NCBI RefSeq assembly: GCF_947331815.1
Contig: NZ_OX373462.1
Coordinates: 731,376-795,375 of the forward strand
Direction: 5' to 3'
From: Cyanobacterium sp. uoEpiScrs1
GTDB taxonomy: Bacteria; Cyanobacteriota; Cyanobacteriia; Cyanobacteriales; Microcystaceae
DNA: 64,000 nucleotides
Shown here: one piece after another, positions 9,955-20,488 of the stretch
Numbering within the stretch: position 1 is the stretch's first letter
Layout: each line of letters opens with the position of its first letter
Translations under genes and position numbers: made by a program
Notes under the pieces: generated by a model
What the model was told of the DNA's origin: nothing
The model's database searches: none
Seen by the model: only the letters and a program-made list of their open reading frames with translations

Positions 9955-11177
9955 ACATCTAAAACATAAACATAAAATTTTTTGTCAAAAATAAACCATA
10001 AAAACTATAATTATTAGATATAATATATCCTAAAAATTTTTGTTTTTAAGTTAAATCATCACAAATTAAATATCCTTAATTAATTTACAATCAAGACATT
10101 AGATTGTTAACTCACCTTAATAAATAAAATCTCAAATTTAGTAGTACTTACTATTTTCTATAATCATATTTTACACATTTTGACTTAAATTATAGTACTC
10201 TAATCTTGGGGGCAGCTAGTATGACTATAACTTTTATTTATAAAAAGAAAAAATTGTCTGTATTTACATTTATAATCTTGAATTATATTTGATTAATCCA
10301 AAAAATATTATACAAATTTTTAAGGCAAAAATAATCTGATAAGTTTTAGATACTGATATATAACTTAAATAAGTTAGCAAAAAATAAAAGTAATAATTAA
10401 AAACCAAAATAAAGAATTACAAAACAATAGATTTCAAAATAATTAACTTTTAATAAAAATACTACAAGTTAAGATGGTTGCTGATGTATTTTATAAGTTG
10501 CGACAATTTAATATTCATGACTTTTTCTAATAAACAAATCTAAATCACAATCTAAATATTAACAATATTTAGATTGTATAAAAATATATTCTTGGCTTAG
10601 ATTAAAATAGAAAAATTTAGCAAACAACAGTTTATAAGATACATTAATAAATGGTATATATTCTTTGTTTATTTGTGAACAAACACACTAGCGAATTACT
10701 ATAAATTATATAGAATCCAGAAAACTAATGACATCACTGAAATAAAGTATCAAACCAAAAGTATTGTCTACGTATATTTAAAAAAAATACAAATATTACA
10801 GCAAGAATTAGCAGTAAATATTATAAAATCTAGTAGATATTTTATAATATTTTATTTTGTCCTTTGTGTCTATTTTATAAGGATATATCTGTAGTAAACA
10901 TTCAAGTTCATACAATTCAATAACTTTTGAAAACCCTCTATAATCAAAAATTTTTTTATAATCTCTTAGGTATTGAAAAAAATATTCTTATATAGGATGA
11001 TAGAACTAAATAACCTAAATAATTTATTGTAGAATTTGACTAAGTAAACACCAAACTTTACAACTGTTCCCTCCTAGTCACCTTCTCTGGTTAATTTTTA
11101 AAGAAGTACAGGATTTTAGTTAAACGGAAAAGATTAAAATAGATAAACAGTCCTAAAGCAAGCAGAGTTAAGTTATT
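9955..11177. other. 1.2 kb AT-rich spacer
   Basis: Between ftsW and rnz, both on the plus strand. The sequence is nearly all A and T with long homopolymer runs, and apart from a 14-bp hairpin at 10547-10577 I see nothing in it. The rnz promoter should lie in the last 150 bp. Confidence 0.55.
10547..10577. repeat. 14-bp perfect inverted repeat
   Basis: Arms 10547-10560 and 10564-10577 are exact reverse complements with a 3-nt loop. It lies about 590 bp after ftsW, too far to be its terminator with any confidence. Role unknown. Confidence 0.55.
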
Positions 11178-12140
11178 GTGGAGATCACCTTTTTAGGAAC
11201 AAGTTCTGGTGTACCAACGCGATCAAGGAATGTATCAAGTGTTGCTCTACGTCTGCCCCAAAGGGCAGAAGTCTGGTTATTTGATTGTGGGGAAGGAACC
11301 CAACATCAACTTTTGCGGAGTGATATTAAAATTTCTCAGATTACCCGAATTTTCGTTACCCATATGCACGGTGATCACATCTACGGGTTAATGGGACTCT
11401 TAGCTAGTTGTGGTTTAGCAGGAAATGCCCAGAATATCGACATTTATGGAACACCAGATTTAGTAGACTATTTAAAAGCTTGTGCTAAGTATTCTCAGAT
11501 AAAACTTTCTCATCGAGTACGGGTTTATAAAGTTCACCCTGGTATCCTCTATGAGGATGATCAATTTATCGTTCGTTGTGGGTTGCTCAAACACCGTATT
11601 CCTGCTTACGGTTATCGTATTGAAGAAAAAGATCGTCCCGGTCGCTTTGATATAGAAAGAGCAACTGTTTTAGGAATTCCTCCAGGACCCATCTACGGAC
11701 AACTCAAACGAGGTGAAGTCGTAACTCTACCCGATGGTCGCCGTATTCGAGGGCAAGATCTATGTGGAGATAAAGAAACCGGACGTAAGGTTATTTATTG
11801 CACTGACACAGTTTTTTGTGATGAAGCTATAGCCTTAGCACAAGGGGGAGATGTATTAATCCATGAAGCAACATTTGCCCATCAAGATGCTCAACTAGCC
11901 TTTGACCGTCTTCACTCTACCTCAACCATGGCAGCACAAGTAGCTTTAATGGCCGGAGTTAAACAGTTAATTATGACCCATTTTAGCCCCCGTTATGCCC
12001 CTGGAAATGTTCTACAATTAGTCAACTTATTAACAGAAGCTAAGGCTATTTTTCCCAATACACTTCTTGCTCGTGATTTTATGACCTATGAGGTCCCCAG
12101 ACGGAAGTTATCTCAAGAAAGCTTGAAAAATACTCAGTAG
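11178..12140 (+). CDS. rnz: Ribonuclease Z
   Basis: A tRNA 3' endonuclease of the metallo-beta-lactamase fold that cuts precursor tRNAs just after the discriminator base. The N-terminus MEITFLGTSSGVPT is the standard RNase Z opening. The zinc site THMHGDH gives H62, H64, D66 and H67, and further ligands occur in YCTDT near residue 210 and in MTHFSPRY near residue 275. The 320-residue length is that of the bacterial short form. The start is GTG at 11178. Cyanobacterial tRNA genes often lack an encoded CCA end, as the tRNA-Met in this window does, which makes this enzyme essential. Confidence 0.95.
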   Translation: MEITFLGTSSGVPTRSRNVSSVALRLPQRAEVWLFDCGEGTQHQLLRSDIKISQITRIFVTHMHGDHIYGLMGLLASCGLAGNAQNIDIYGTPDLVDYLKACAKYSQIKLSHRVRVYKVHPGILYEDDQFIVRCGLLKHRIPAYGYRIEEKDRPGRFDIERATVLGIPPGPIYGQLKRGEVVTLPDGRRIRGQDLCGDKETGRKVIYCTDTVFCDEAIALAQGGDVLIHEATFAHQDAQLAFDRLHSTSTMAAQVALMAGVKQLIMTHFSPRYAPGNVLQLVNLLTEAKAIFPNTLLARDFMTYEVPRRKLSQESLKNTQ

Positions 12141-12203
12141 TTAACAATGGTGAATAAAACAATTTAATAATTACCATAACAGCAATATTGGCTATTTACA
12201 GAT

Positions 12204-12231
12204 AAAAACGAGTCCCTTGACGATGAAGGGA
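12204..12231 (-). terminator. Terminator-like hairpin after the toxin gene
   Basis: On the minus strand a 6-bp stem (TCCCTT/AAGGGA, 12213-12231) is followed within a few bases by a run of five T residues. It lies just past the stop of the toxin gene at 12267 and could also slow plus-strand transcription leaving rnz. Confidence 0.5.
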
Positions 12232-12266
12232 ACATTGATCTTTAATCTTATCTTAAGAATATTTCC

Positions 12267-12563
12267 TTAAGAATTAGCAAACACTAATAAACGCTTCGTA
12301 TGGACAATTACCGCAACTGTTACGGTCTCGTCCCGAACTCGATATATTACGCGGTAAGTATAAGCTAACTTATCACGAATCGTTGAATTATCGCCTTCGG
12401 AAATAATTGTTCCAGCTAGAGGAGATTCCTGAAGATAGTGAGTAATGTCTAAGATTTTACGAACGACAGATGCCGCATAAGAAGGCGAGTCGCGGGCTAT
12501 ATAGGTGGCAATTGCCTCGACATCCTCAATTGCTTTAGCAGACCAAATTACTCGATAAGCCAT
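12267..12563 (-). CDS. RelE/ParE superfamily toxin
   Basis: A 98-residue protein of the RelE/ParE fold. It shows the typical opening YRVIWSAKAIEDVEAIATYI, an alpha-helical middle, and a beta-rich end with YRVIYRVRDETVTVAVIVHTKR. The central arginine and the RVIYRV strand match ParE-like toxins, which either inhibit gyrase (ParE) or cut mRNA on the ribosome (RelE); I cannot tell which. Its start overlaps the end of the upstream antitoxin gene by 16 bp, the usual two-gene toxin-antitoxin arrangement with the antitoxin first. Both frames look intact, which is notable in a shrinking genome. Confidence 0.8.
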   Translation of the reverse strand: MAYRVIWSAKAIEDVEAIATYIARDSPSYAASVVRKILDITHYLQESPLAGTIISEGDNSTIRDKLAYTYRVIYRVRDETVTVAVIVHTKRLLVFANS

Positions 12564-12736
12564 TTGTTTAGAAGCCCTTCAACTTCCTCTTGTTGTAAGG
12601 TGGATCCCTGATCGGCAACGTATAATCCTTGACGTACTTTTTCAAGCACGTATAAATGATACTGGATATCTTCAATTGAACAATTATCTGGTAATTGATT
12701 CAAGATCGATTGTATTCTCTCTTTAACAGTATTCAT
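12548..12736 (-). CDS. Probable antitoxin of the RelE/ParE-like pair
   Basis: A 62-residue acidic, mostly helical protein that ends inside the toxin gene. Its sequence (KERIQSILNQLPDNCSIEDIQYHLYVLEKV) resembles small antitoxins paired with ParE toxins in cyanobacteria. No DNA-binding domain is obvious. In such pairs the antitoxin binds the toxin and often represses the shared promoter, which would lie between 12737 and about 12850. The identification depends mostly on the overlap with the toxin. Confidence 0.7.
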   Translation of the reverse strand: MNTVKERIQSILNQLPDNCSIEDIQYHLYVLEKVRQGLYVADQGSTLQQEEVEGLLNKWLIE

Positions 12737-12961
12737 AATCGAAGATAACTAAAATTGAGAAGATTAAGGAATTATAGAAAATCTATATATGCTTTCTATT
12801 CTAGCTATAGACGGATAATTTACAGTATTGTGATTCAAACAATAGAAGTACACAAAGTAAAATAAGAACATGTCATTTTAGTTATAGCGACAAATAGTTG
12901 TGATAGGATTGCAGAGCTAAGATTTTGCTTAGTCTAATTCGTATTCTTGTTGCTAACTCCC

Positions 12962-13843
12962 ATGCAAATCCGAAGACGTTCCCCTAATCCTGCCATAGAT
13001 GTTGATATTCTCCGTTATCAAGTTCGTGTTCCTGATGAGCATCCGCGACATATTCTTGAAAAAATTGTTTGGCATAAAGAAAAAGAAGTTGATCGTCTAA
13101 GACAACGTCTGCCCTTATTAGAGTTACGCAAACGAGTGAAAGAAATACCACCTCCTAAAGATTTTTTAGCCTCCATCACATTGGGCAAAACTAGACCAGC
13201 TTTAATTGCAGAACTCAAAAAAGCTTCCCCTAGTAAAGGAGTTATTCGTGAGGATTTTGACCCGGCGACAATTGCTCGATCTTATGCTAAGGGAGGAGCA
13301 AGTTGTTTATCAGTACTAACTGATACTAAATTTTTTCAAGGAAACTTTGATAACCTCACTATAGTTCGTCAGACAGTCAATTTGCCCATAATGTGTAAGG
13401 AATTTATCCTTTATCCGTATCAAATTTACCTAGCTCGTAGTAAGGGGGCTGATGGCGTGTTATTGATCGCTGCTATTTTAAATGATTGTGATCTTACCTA
13501 CTTTGTAAAAATTATCCGCTCTTTAGGAATGACCTCCCTAATTGAAGTTCACTCCCTAGAGGAATTAGATCGAGTACTTGGCATTGAAGGCGTATCCTTA
13601 ATTGGAATTAACAATCGTAACTTAGAAACTTTTGAGGTAGACCTCAACACTACTAGGAAATTATTGGCTGCTCGACGGGATGAAATTAAAAAGCAAGGAA
13701 TCAAAATTATTAGCGAGTCAGGATTATATACTCGTGATGATATACAATTTGTTCAGCAAGCAGGGGCTGACGGAGTATTAATCGGAGAATCTTTAGTAAA
13801 ACAACCCGATCCTACAGAAGCGATCACTAGGTTATTCTTTTAA
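12962..13843 (+). CDS. trpC: Indole-3-glycerol phosphate synthase
   Basis: TrpC closes the ring of CdRP to form indole-3-glycerol phosphate, the step before tryptophan synthase. The protein is a TIM barrel with [10 protein letters not shown] near residue 45, [16 protein letters not shown] near residue 88, and the phosphate-binding ends [14 protein letters not shown] and [11 protein letters not shown] near residues 220 and 270. I chose ATG 12962 because cyanobacterial homologues begin MQIRRR with an N-terminal extension of this kind; TTG at 12947 is in frame and would add five residues. The gene is alone; trpB lies 12 kb away and the other trp genes are outside the window. Confidence 0.94.
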   Translation: MQIRRRSPNPAIDVDILRYQVRVPDEHPRHILEKIVWHKEKEVDRLRQRLPLLELRKRVKEIPPPKDFLASITLGKTRPALIAELKKASPSKGVIREDFDPATIARSYAKGGASCLSVLTDTKFFQGNFDNLTIVRQTVNLPIMCKEFILYPYQIYLARSKGADGVLLIAAILNDCDLTYFVKIIRSLGMTSLIEVHSLEELDRVLGIEGVSLIGINNRNLETFEVDLNTTRKLLAARRDEIKKQGIKIISESGLYTRDDIQFVQQAGADGVLIGESLVKQPDPTEAITRLFF

Positions 13844-14331
13844 AAGAGGTGATATATACGATCAGTTATAATAACAAATCCGGAATAATTCCTAGAGATT
13901 GACCGTCAATTTTGCAAGACTCATATTGTATCAATTGCCAAACAAAATTTTACAAAAGTATGTCTTTCGTCTAAACCACAATCATCGATGATAATTAATA
14001 GTTAATAAATGATAACTACAAACGAAGTCTCTTTCTCTTCATTCTATTGTCTATAAACAGCTCACCTTACAAAATCATGTTCAACCACTCATTTTGACTT
14101 CATATAAAATCTGCATACAAGAAAAACAACTCAAAACTATCTGTTATCAAGTTCGTATCTTTTTTTAACCTTATTAGTCCTTTATCAGTATTGGTCCTTT
14201 ATCAGTAAAAAACAAACCTGAATTAAACCTTAAAAATTACTAAAGTCATTAATTTAACTTTTTAGGGTAAATAAGAATGGAGTAGACTGACTATTTGGAA
14301 GAGTTTCAACCCAAAACAGGAGCCGGAATTC
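13844..14331. other. 488-bp spacer upstream of the class V aminotransferase
   Basis: It contains an imperfect tandem repeat: the 14-bp unit GTCCTTTATCAGTA occurs at 14177-14190 and 14194-14207, a 17-bp period. It lies about 125 bp before the downstream start codon and might be a paired operator. A clear ribosome binding site (AGGAG) precedes the ATG at 14332. No gene is seen. Confidence 0.5.
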
Positions 14332-15483
14332 ATGGAAGATAAGCACATGTTAATGATCCCAGGGCCAACCCCTGTCCCCGAAAAGGTTTTGTTGGCTATG
14401 TCCAAACATCCTATAGGTCATCGCAGCAGCGATTTTAGCGAAATTATTGCAGAAATTACTGAAAATCTCAAATGGCTACATCAGACCCAGAATGATGTTT
14501 TGATGTTAACTGCTAGCGGAACTGGGGCAATGGAAGCAGGGATTATTAATTTTTTGAGTCCTGGTGAAAGTGTATTAGTAGGTAATAACGGAAAGTTTGG
14601 TGAACGTTGGGGGAAAATTTGTCGGGCATTTGGGTTGAAAGTAGAAGAAATTACTGCTGAATGGGGAAAACCCCTAGATTCTGAATTGTTCCGTAAAAAA
14701 TTGGAAGCTGACAGTCAAAAGAAAATTAAAGCAGTTATTATCACTCATTCGGAAACTTCTACGGGGGTGATTAATCCGTTGGAAACTATTAACAAATATG
14801 TTAAAGATCACGAAAAAGCTTTAATCATCGTCGATGCTGTCACCAGTTTAGGAGCTATCAACGTTCCTATTGACGACTGGGGATTGGATGTAGTTGGTTC
14901 TGGTTCTCAAAAAGGTTATATGATACCTCCTGGGTTGGGCTTTGTGTGTGTTAGTAAAAAGGCCTGGGAAGCTTACGAAACTGCAACTCTTCCTAGGTTT
15001 TATTTAGACTTAGGGGCATACAGAAAAGCCACACATAAAAATAGCTCCCCTTTTACTCCTCCGGTGAATTTGATGTATGGGTTACAAGTAGCTTTACAAA
15101 TGATGAAGGCCGAAGGATTAGAAAAAATGTTTATTCGTCATCGTCGTTTAACTGATGCTGCTCGCGCAGGAATTAAGGCTTTAGGGTTGTCTCTATTGGC
15201 CGATGATAAGACTACGAGCACTGCCGTAACAGCTGTTATGTCGACAGGAGTTACAGCTGAGTCCATTAGAGCAACGATGAAAAGACAATTTGATATCGTT
15301 ATAGCTGGAGGACAAGATCACCTCAAAGGTAAAATTTTTCGTATTGGTCACTTAGGTTTTGTTAGTGAGCGAGATATTCTGACGGTGATTGCTGCTTTGG
15401 AATCTACTTTAATTACCCTAGGTGATAAAAGAGTAACTCCAGGAGTAGGAGTTGCTGCTGCTTCTAAGATTTTGGGGGATTAA
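14332..15483 (+). CDS. Class V aminotransferase (serine/alanine-glyoxylate type)
   Basis: A PLP enzyme of the alanine-glyoxylate/serine-glyoxylate aminotransferase family, annotated in cyanobacteria either as such or historically as the soluble hydrogenase small subunit. It would supply glycine from glyoxylate. The 383 residues show MIPGPTPVPEKVL at the N-terminus, HRSSDFSEI near 30, SGTGAMEA near 65, and the PLP lysine in VGSGSQKGYM near residue 195. An AGGAG motif sits about 9 bp before the ATG. A strong hairpin (15500-15525) follows. It is one of the least AT-rich and best preserved genes in the window, which suggests strong expression. Confidence 0.9.
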   Translation: MEDKHMLMIPGPTPVPEKVLLAMSKHPIGHRSSDFSEIIAEITENLKWLHQTQNDVLMLTASGTGAMEAGIINFLSPGESVLVGNNGKFGERWGKICRAFGLKVEEITAEWGKPLDSELFRKKLEADSQKKIKAVIITHSETSTGVINPLETINKYVKDHEKALIIVDAVTSLGAINVPIDDWGLDVVGSGSQKGYMIPPGLGFVCVSKKAWEAYETATLPRFYLDLGAYRKATHKNSSPFTPPVNLMYGLQVALQMMKAEGLEKMFIRHRRLTDAARAGIKALGLSLLADDKTTSTAVTAVMSTGVTAESIRATMKRQFDIVIAGGQDHLKGKIFRIGHLGFVSERDILTVIAALESTLITLGDKRVTPGVGVAAASKILGD

Positions 15484-15499
15484 TTGGTCTCAAAATTTT

Positions 15500-15525
15500 A
15501 GTCCCCCTTTTTTAGGGGGATTTCG
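15500..15525 (+). terminator. Intrinsic terminator of the class V aminotransferase gene
   Basis: A GC stem (TCCCCC at 15502-15507, GGGGGA at 15515-15520) with an AT loop lies 17 bp after the stop codon and is followed by TTTC. It is the clearest classical GC-stem hairpin among the plus-strand genes here. Confidence 0.75.
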
Positions 15526-16066
15526 TATGTAAACTTGTAAATAGAAAAGGCTAATGGCTAGGAAATTTATCAAAACATCAGATTTTTAGGAACTGAGCTG
15601 AGTAAAATATTGTTAAACCCTAAAATACTATTTTTATTACGTTTTTAACATTATAAAAGTGTATGAATAAACCTTCACATAAGGGCTAAGCTAGTTTTCA
15701 TAAGCTTATAAAAATTATCCTAATAATCAATGTCACATTAATCGAGAAGATTACTACATTAGGGGTTATAATTTTTTTTCTTTCTGAAAAATATATAAAT
15801 AGCGTTTCTTCTTTCTATTACAGAAATACCGATGTTCTATAGCTAGGACCTTATATGGTAGTGAATAATTAACCAGTTTATAACAATAATTACTATCATT
15901 TTTAGTTAAAAATAAAAAATATTTGTAAATTTAAAAATTACTAAATTTAAATAAAAAATTTTGAGACACAAATTTTTAGCAAGTTCTCTCTTGATTCATA
16001 AATAATATGACCATCGACTAAAAGCTATTATCGGGTTTCCTAAAATCTTATAGTCTATAACTGTAT
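15526..16066. other. Spacer between convergent genes
   Basis: About 540 bp between the aminotransferase terminator and the 3' end of pyrD. AT-rich, with no supported gene, RNA or repeat. Confidence 0.5.
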
Positions 16067-17215
16067 TTATTTACAGGTCCCTGTATCTACTTTCATACCT
16101 ACTGCTTGAGATATATGTGATAAACCTTCTTGTTCTAATTTATTGCCTAAGCCGGTTAAGATGTGTGGAATAATCCAGGGACCTTGATAAATCCATCCCG
16201 TGTATATTTGTAATAAACTGGCTCCAGCCGTAATTTTATCCCAGGCATCTTCTATTGTAAAAATTCCTCCAACCCCAATGATGGGCAATTTTCCTTGGGT
16301 TTTTTTGTAAATAAAACGGATAATCTCTGTTGATAGATCACGGATAGGAAGTCCACTTATTCCTCCTGCTTCTTCTTTAATTTTATTCCCTGTTTCTGGG
16401 AGAATGTCAGTGGTTAGTCCTTCTCGTTTGGTACTAGTATTCGTCGCGATAATTCCAGCCAATTTATAGGCTTGGACCAATTCAATAATTGTTATAATTG
16501 TTTCCCAATCTAAGTCTGGAGCAATTTTGACAAAAATGGGTTTTTGTAGTTCATTTGCTTGTTGTAACTCCTGCAAAATGAATTCAAGTTGTTCCCTTTC
16601 TTGAAGTGCTCGTAGTCCTGGAGTATTAGGAGAACTTACATTAACTACAAAATAATCAGCCTCATTTTCAAGGTAACGAAAACTTCCTACATAATCCTTA
16701 GCAGCTTTTTCTAGAGGGGTGATTTTAGATTTACATAAATTGATGCCAATGGGAATAGTACGAGATTTACGTTGCCAAATTTCCCCCAAGGTTTGAGCGA
16801 TCTTTTCCGCTCCCCGATTATTCGCTCCCAAGCGATTTAAAACCGCTTTATCAAGCGGTAAACGAAATAAACGAGGGCGTTGGTTTCCTGGTTGAGGATG
16901 GAAAGTAACAGCGCCTAATTCCGCTAATCCAAAGCCTAAATGTCCCCATATCGCCGCGGCTATTCCGTTTTTATCACATCCTGCAGCTAATCCTACGGGG
17001 TTGTCAAAAGTCAATCCCCATAATGTTTGTTTGAGACGATGATCATGGATACAAAAGGACTTATCAAGCTGGGAAATTAACCAACGTCCTCCTACAGTGT
17101 GACGAGTGCGATCAACTATATTTAGTATTTTTAGAAGTTGTGAATGTACGCTCTCCGGGTCATTTTTGACTGCCGTTAATAGAAAAGGATAAAAAGGTTT
17201 AACTAAATTAAACAT
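16067..17215 (-). CDS. pyrD: Dihydroorotate dehydrogenase, quinone-dependent (class 2)
   Basis: PyrD oxidises dihydroorotate to orotate in pyrimidine synthesis and passes electrons to membrane quinones through FMN. The class 2 type is shown by the N-terminal membrane-associated extension followed by [19 protein letters not shown] near residue 70, the catalytic-serine segment [13 protein letters not shown] near 190, KIAPDLD near 230, [10 protein letters not shown] near 255, and [12 protein letters not shown] near 320. I chose ATG 17215 ([11 protein letters not shown], 382 residues) because class 2 enzymes begin about there. The frame stays open to 17299, which would add 28 residues without family similarity. 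Confidence 0.93.
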   Translation of the reverse strand: MFNLVKPFYPFLLTAVKNDPESVHSQLLKILNIVDRTRHTVGGRWLISQLDKSFCIHDHRLKQTLWGLTFDNPVGLAAGCDKNGIAAAIWGHLGFGLAELGAVTFHPQPGNQRPRLFRLPLDKAVLNRLGANNRGAEKIAQTLGEIWQRKSRTIPIGINLCKSKITPLEKAAKDYVGSFRYLENEADYFVVNVSSPNTPGLRALQEREQLEFILQELQQANELQKPIFVKIAPDLDWETIITIIELVQAYKLAGIIATNTSTKREGLTTDILPETGNKIKEEAGGISGLPIRDLSTEIIRFIYKKTQGKLPIIGVGGIFTIEDAWDKITAGASLLQIYTGWIYQGPWIIPHILTGLGNKLEQEGLSHISQAVGMKVDTGTCK

Positions 17216-18215
17216 ATGGACAATCAACAGATATAGGTTTAATTGAGTTAAAGTAAACTCAGTACTAGCATAACGTTTTTTTAGGAAAAACCCAGTCAAG
17301 TATCATTAATATTGGTATTTTAATCTAAATAAAAACTTGAATTTTTATTATAGAAATTAAAAAATCAGCATAGATACCTCCTTTAGTTTTTAACTTACAA
17401 GACTTAGATTAACATCAGAATTAATTTAGTATCATTAAAACCTATGTAATAAATAATCAATTAGCTTTATATACTAAGTAATAGTCTATATTATGGTCAT
17501 TAACTATAAACTGTGTCTTTGCAAGAATTACTATTATTAATTAACGTATCTTATCGTAAGATTAACATTACGTCTAGCTGTACTTAAATAAGTGCTATAA
17601 ATAATGTTTTTAATATGTAACTATCCTTATACTTTTTATATTAAATTATTGACAATGTCCAGGGTTTGAGATGCTTTTTGTTAGCTGCTATTTTTATATA
17701 GTTAATATTCACCAAGTTTTCCCAATTAACAAACAAAGTTTTGTTCAGTCAGGTGGGGGTAATTTATTTTTTATGTGTGATTTCTATCTTTACAGATTTT
17801 CGATATATCAAGTTAAAATTAGCCTAGCTAGAGATAACGTTCACTCTAAACTTAGGCTTTATGATTTCAAATTGTTTTGAATATTAAATTTGATTTTTAG
17901 ACTGAATTAGCTCTTTATAAACACTCCATAGAGAAAACTAGTTTCCTCTATGGAGTGTTTATAAGGTTATATTAAGCAAATAGAAAAAAATTTTTGGGGT
18001 AAAACTTTTTCCAAAATTATTTACATTAACTATTTCTAAATTCAGTGGCAAAATTAACGGAAACCCACACCTCAGGGATGTCTTTCACCCGATAGATTAA
18101 TATTCAATTAATATCAGTCTTTCTAACAATGTTAATTACGTTGCTTTCTGAATTCTGATCATGACGGGTTAGGTATTTGAATAGAATTCCCAACCCATAC
18201 TCTTGTTACTAGACA
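17216..18215. other. 1.0 kb spacer between pyrD and rplI
   Basis: Both flanking genes are on the minus strand, so the region holds the pyrD promoter and the 3' region of rplI. It is AT-rich. A nearly perfect 48-bp inverted repeat (17916-17963) is listed separately. A 69-codon open frame at 17671-17880 has low-complexity composition and I do not accept it as a gene. Confidence 0.5.
17916..17963. repeat. Near-perfect 48-bp inverted repeat
   Basis: Arms 17916-17933 and 17946-17963 are exact reverse complements. The 12 bases between them contain the palindrome AAACTAGTTT, so the whole element folds into a 23-pair stem with one A-C mismatch. It lies 250 bp past the stop of rplI and 700 bp upstream of pyrD. 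A distal rplI terminator is possible. Confidence 0.7.
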
Positions 18216-18674
18216 CTACAGTGGGGCTACCTGAATCTCAACTTCTGCGGTAACTTCGGGGTGTAGTTTAACTGTTGCCTTATAAAATCCAGTCTGGCTA
18301 ATTTCAGGTAAAGTAATTCCACGACGATCTACTTCTTGATTTGTGGCTATTTGAATTGCCTCAGCCACTTCTTGAGTGGTAACAGTACCGAAAATAGCTT
18401 CTCCTTCCCCAACTTGTTTACGGATGGTAAAACGTCCAATAGTTGCCAGGGCTGTTTTACGTGCTTCGGCTGTTTGTTTTTCAGCTAGCAGACGTTGTCT
18501 TTCTTTTTCTTTGCGTTGTTCTACCTGTCTGAGAATACCTGATGTTGCTCTAATTCCCAGTCCCTTGGGAATTAGATAATTGCGAGCATATCCTGGGGCA
18601 ACTTCTACGAGATCACCCGTATTTCCCAATTTATTGATGGATTGATTCAATACAATTTGAATGCGTTTGGCCAT
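18216..18674 (-). CDS. rplI: 50S ribosomal protein L9
   Basis: L9 binds 23S rRNA in domain V near the L1 stalk. The 152-residue protein has the conserved N-domain ([21 protein letters not shown] then [19 protein letters not shown]), the long exposed connecting helix rich in K, E and R (about residues 45-75), and the C-domain. The length is normal and the start ATG is unambiguous. It stands alone, without the rpsF, rpsR, ssb or dnaB neighbours common in other bacteria. Confidence 0.97.
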   Translation of the reverse strand: MAKRIQIVLNQSINKLGNTGDLVEVAPGYARNYLIPKGLGIRATSGILRQVEQRKEKERQRLLAEKQTAEARKTALATIGRFTIRKQVGEGEAIFGTVTTQEVAEAIQIATNQEVDRRGITLPEISQTGFYKATVKLHPEVTAEVEIQVAPL

Positions 18675-18876
18675 GGTTCCCTCTATGTCTTGAGCAAAAT
18701 TTATTTAGTAACCATAACCCATCATTATACAACTAATTGGTTACTAATTACAAGTTAGATACTAGTCTCCAAGACAAATTTGCCCTAATCTCTCACGAAC
18801 TTTGATTTTCTCTTTGTATTACTAAATAATTGTATACTTTAAAAAGGTTTTGACAATCTAACCCCCTTAACAAGTT

Positions 18877-19566
18877 ATGCTATTTCGTCAACTCTTTGAT
18901 GGGGAGTCCTCGACTTATACTTACCTCATTGCTGATCACACTACAAAAGAAGCGTTGCTGGTTGATCCAGTATTAGAACAAATTGAACGCGATCATCAAC
19001 TTTTAGAAGAACTAGGATTAACCCTCAAATACTGTTTAGAGACCCATATTCATGCAGATCACATCACAGGAACGGGAAAACTAAAAGAAATAACAGGGTG
19101 TTTGGGGATTGCTCCAGATAACTCTCGAGTTGTGTGTGCTGATCGCTTTTTAAAAGACCAAGAGACATTACAAGTTGGCGATATTATCCTAGAGGCAATC
19201 GCCACTCCTGGACACACAGATAGTCATTTAGCACATCTAGTCAATAAAACTCACTTATTGACAGGAGATTCTTTATTCATTAGGGGATGCGGACGCACTG
19301 ACTTTCAAAGTGGAGATGCCGCAACTCTTTATGACTCAGTAACTCAGCGACTCTTTACTTTATCTGATGACACATTAGTCTATCCTGGTCACGACTATCG
19401 GGGTCATACCGTTTCTACTATTGGAGAGGAAAAAAAATGGAACTCTCGTTTTGTAGGACGGGATAAAACCAACTTTATTGCCTTTATGAATAATCTTAAT
19501 TTACCCAATCCTAAAAAGATAATGGAAGCTATTCCTGCCAATAAAAATTGTGGAAAAATTCCATAA
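18877..19566 (+). CDS. ETHE1-like metallo-beta-lactamase-fold hydrolase (persulfide dioxygenase family)
   Basis: A 229-residue metallo-hydrolase closest in motifs to ETHE1-type persulfide dioxygenases and single-domain glyoxalase II-like proteins. The metal site ETHIHADHITG gives H57, H59, D61 and H62; further ligands occur in ATPGHTDSH near 110, the aspartate of LTGDSLFIRGCGRTDFQ near 130, and YPGHDY near 170. The GCGRTDFQ segment is characteristic of the ETHE1 group. It would oxidise glutathione persulfide to sulfite using an iron centre, linking to glutathione made by gshA in this window. The substrate assignment is by family only. Confidence 0.85.
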   Translation: MLFRQLFDGESSTYTYLIADHTTKEALLVDPVLEQIERDHQLLEELGLTLKYCLETHIHADHITGTGKLKEITGCLGIAPDNSRVVCADRFLKDQETLQVGDIILEAIATPGHTDSHLAHLVNKTHLLTGDSLFIRGCGRTDFQSGDAATLYDSVTQRLFTLSDDTLVYPGHDYRGHTVSTIGEEKKWNSRFVGRDKTNFIAFMNNLNLPNPKKIMEAIPANKNCGKIP

Positions 19567-20066
19567 AAAAACTAGTTTTCTAGATTTCTCTAAAAAATAA
19601 AGTTTATCCTCAAAATTATAGAAGCAGATTTACATATAAAACATTCTACTACTTTATGTTTTTTTGTTTGGTTTAAGAATTGTTTTGTAATTAAATATTA
19701 TTCTGCTAACCAATACAACAAGTTTACGCAACTATCTTTATATCATAAAGTCTGTGTTTTTGAGTTGTAGTACTTATATAAATTACAATATTTTTATAGC
19801 AGCTAATTGTTTAGTTAATAAAAAATTTTTAGAAAGAATTATCAAATAATCATAAAATCAGAAAAATGAATCACATTATTATTACTAAATAATATTTTGT
19901 AAAAAAACAAAAATTCAGAAGATAATAAACACAAAATCAATTGCTTATAATCTCAATTATTACACTCCTAATATTTTAATGAATGATATTTAACCCTTTT
20001 TTTATTTAATACAATGTAACTGTAGTTTAAGTTTATTGCCTAATAAGTTAAAATCTATTAGCCTGT

Positions 20067-20096
20067 ATTCTATTAGTAAATAAATACTAATAGAAT
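20067..20096. repeat. 12-bp perfect inverted repeat
   Basis: Arms 20067-20078 and 20085-20096 are exact reverse complements with a 6-nt loop, about 500 bp after the ETHE1-like gene. Role unknown. Confidence 0.5.
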
Positions 20097-20455
20097 GTAT
20101 ACTGATTATCTTAATAAATTTCTTGTAAAAATTACAATATTTTTTGTTAACACTAAATAAATTTATTTTCTAAAATTGTGTTTATTGATAAAGAAATAAA
20201 ACCAGCAAACTAAAATAACTGATTATAACAACTATATAAGATACTTAAAGGTTTAACTTATTATTATAATTTTTCTACAAAGCTACCTATATTACAAATA
20301 TCATACGATTAAATCTTAGCTTTTTTGCTAAACATAAACAGGTAATTTTCATAAAATAAACAATAGTTATTTTGATAAAAACTACTTGTATTTGATAAGG
20401 GTTTATATTTAAAAACCAACTTAAAATATACACTATACAAGAATATAAAAAGCAT

Positions 20456-20488
20456 ATAAAGTACTACAAAGACAATTTTGCAGTACTT
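20456..20488. repeat. Imperfect inverted repeat
   Basis: TAAAGTACT near 20458 pairs with AGTACTTTA near 20480, and the stem continues inward past one A-C mismatch with CAAA/TTTG. Role unknown; a remnant terminator is possible. Confidence 0.4.

Noticed and set aside
17671-17880. 69-codon open frame between pyrD and rplI
   Set aside because: Aromatic, low-complexity composition set by AT bias, with no ribosome binding site and no family likeness.
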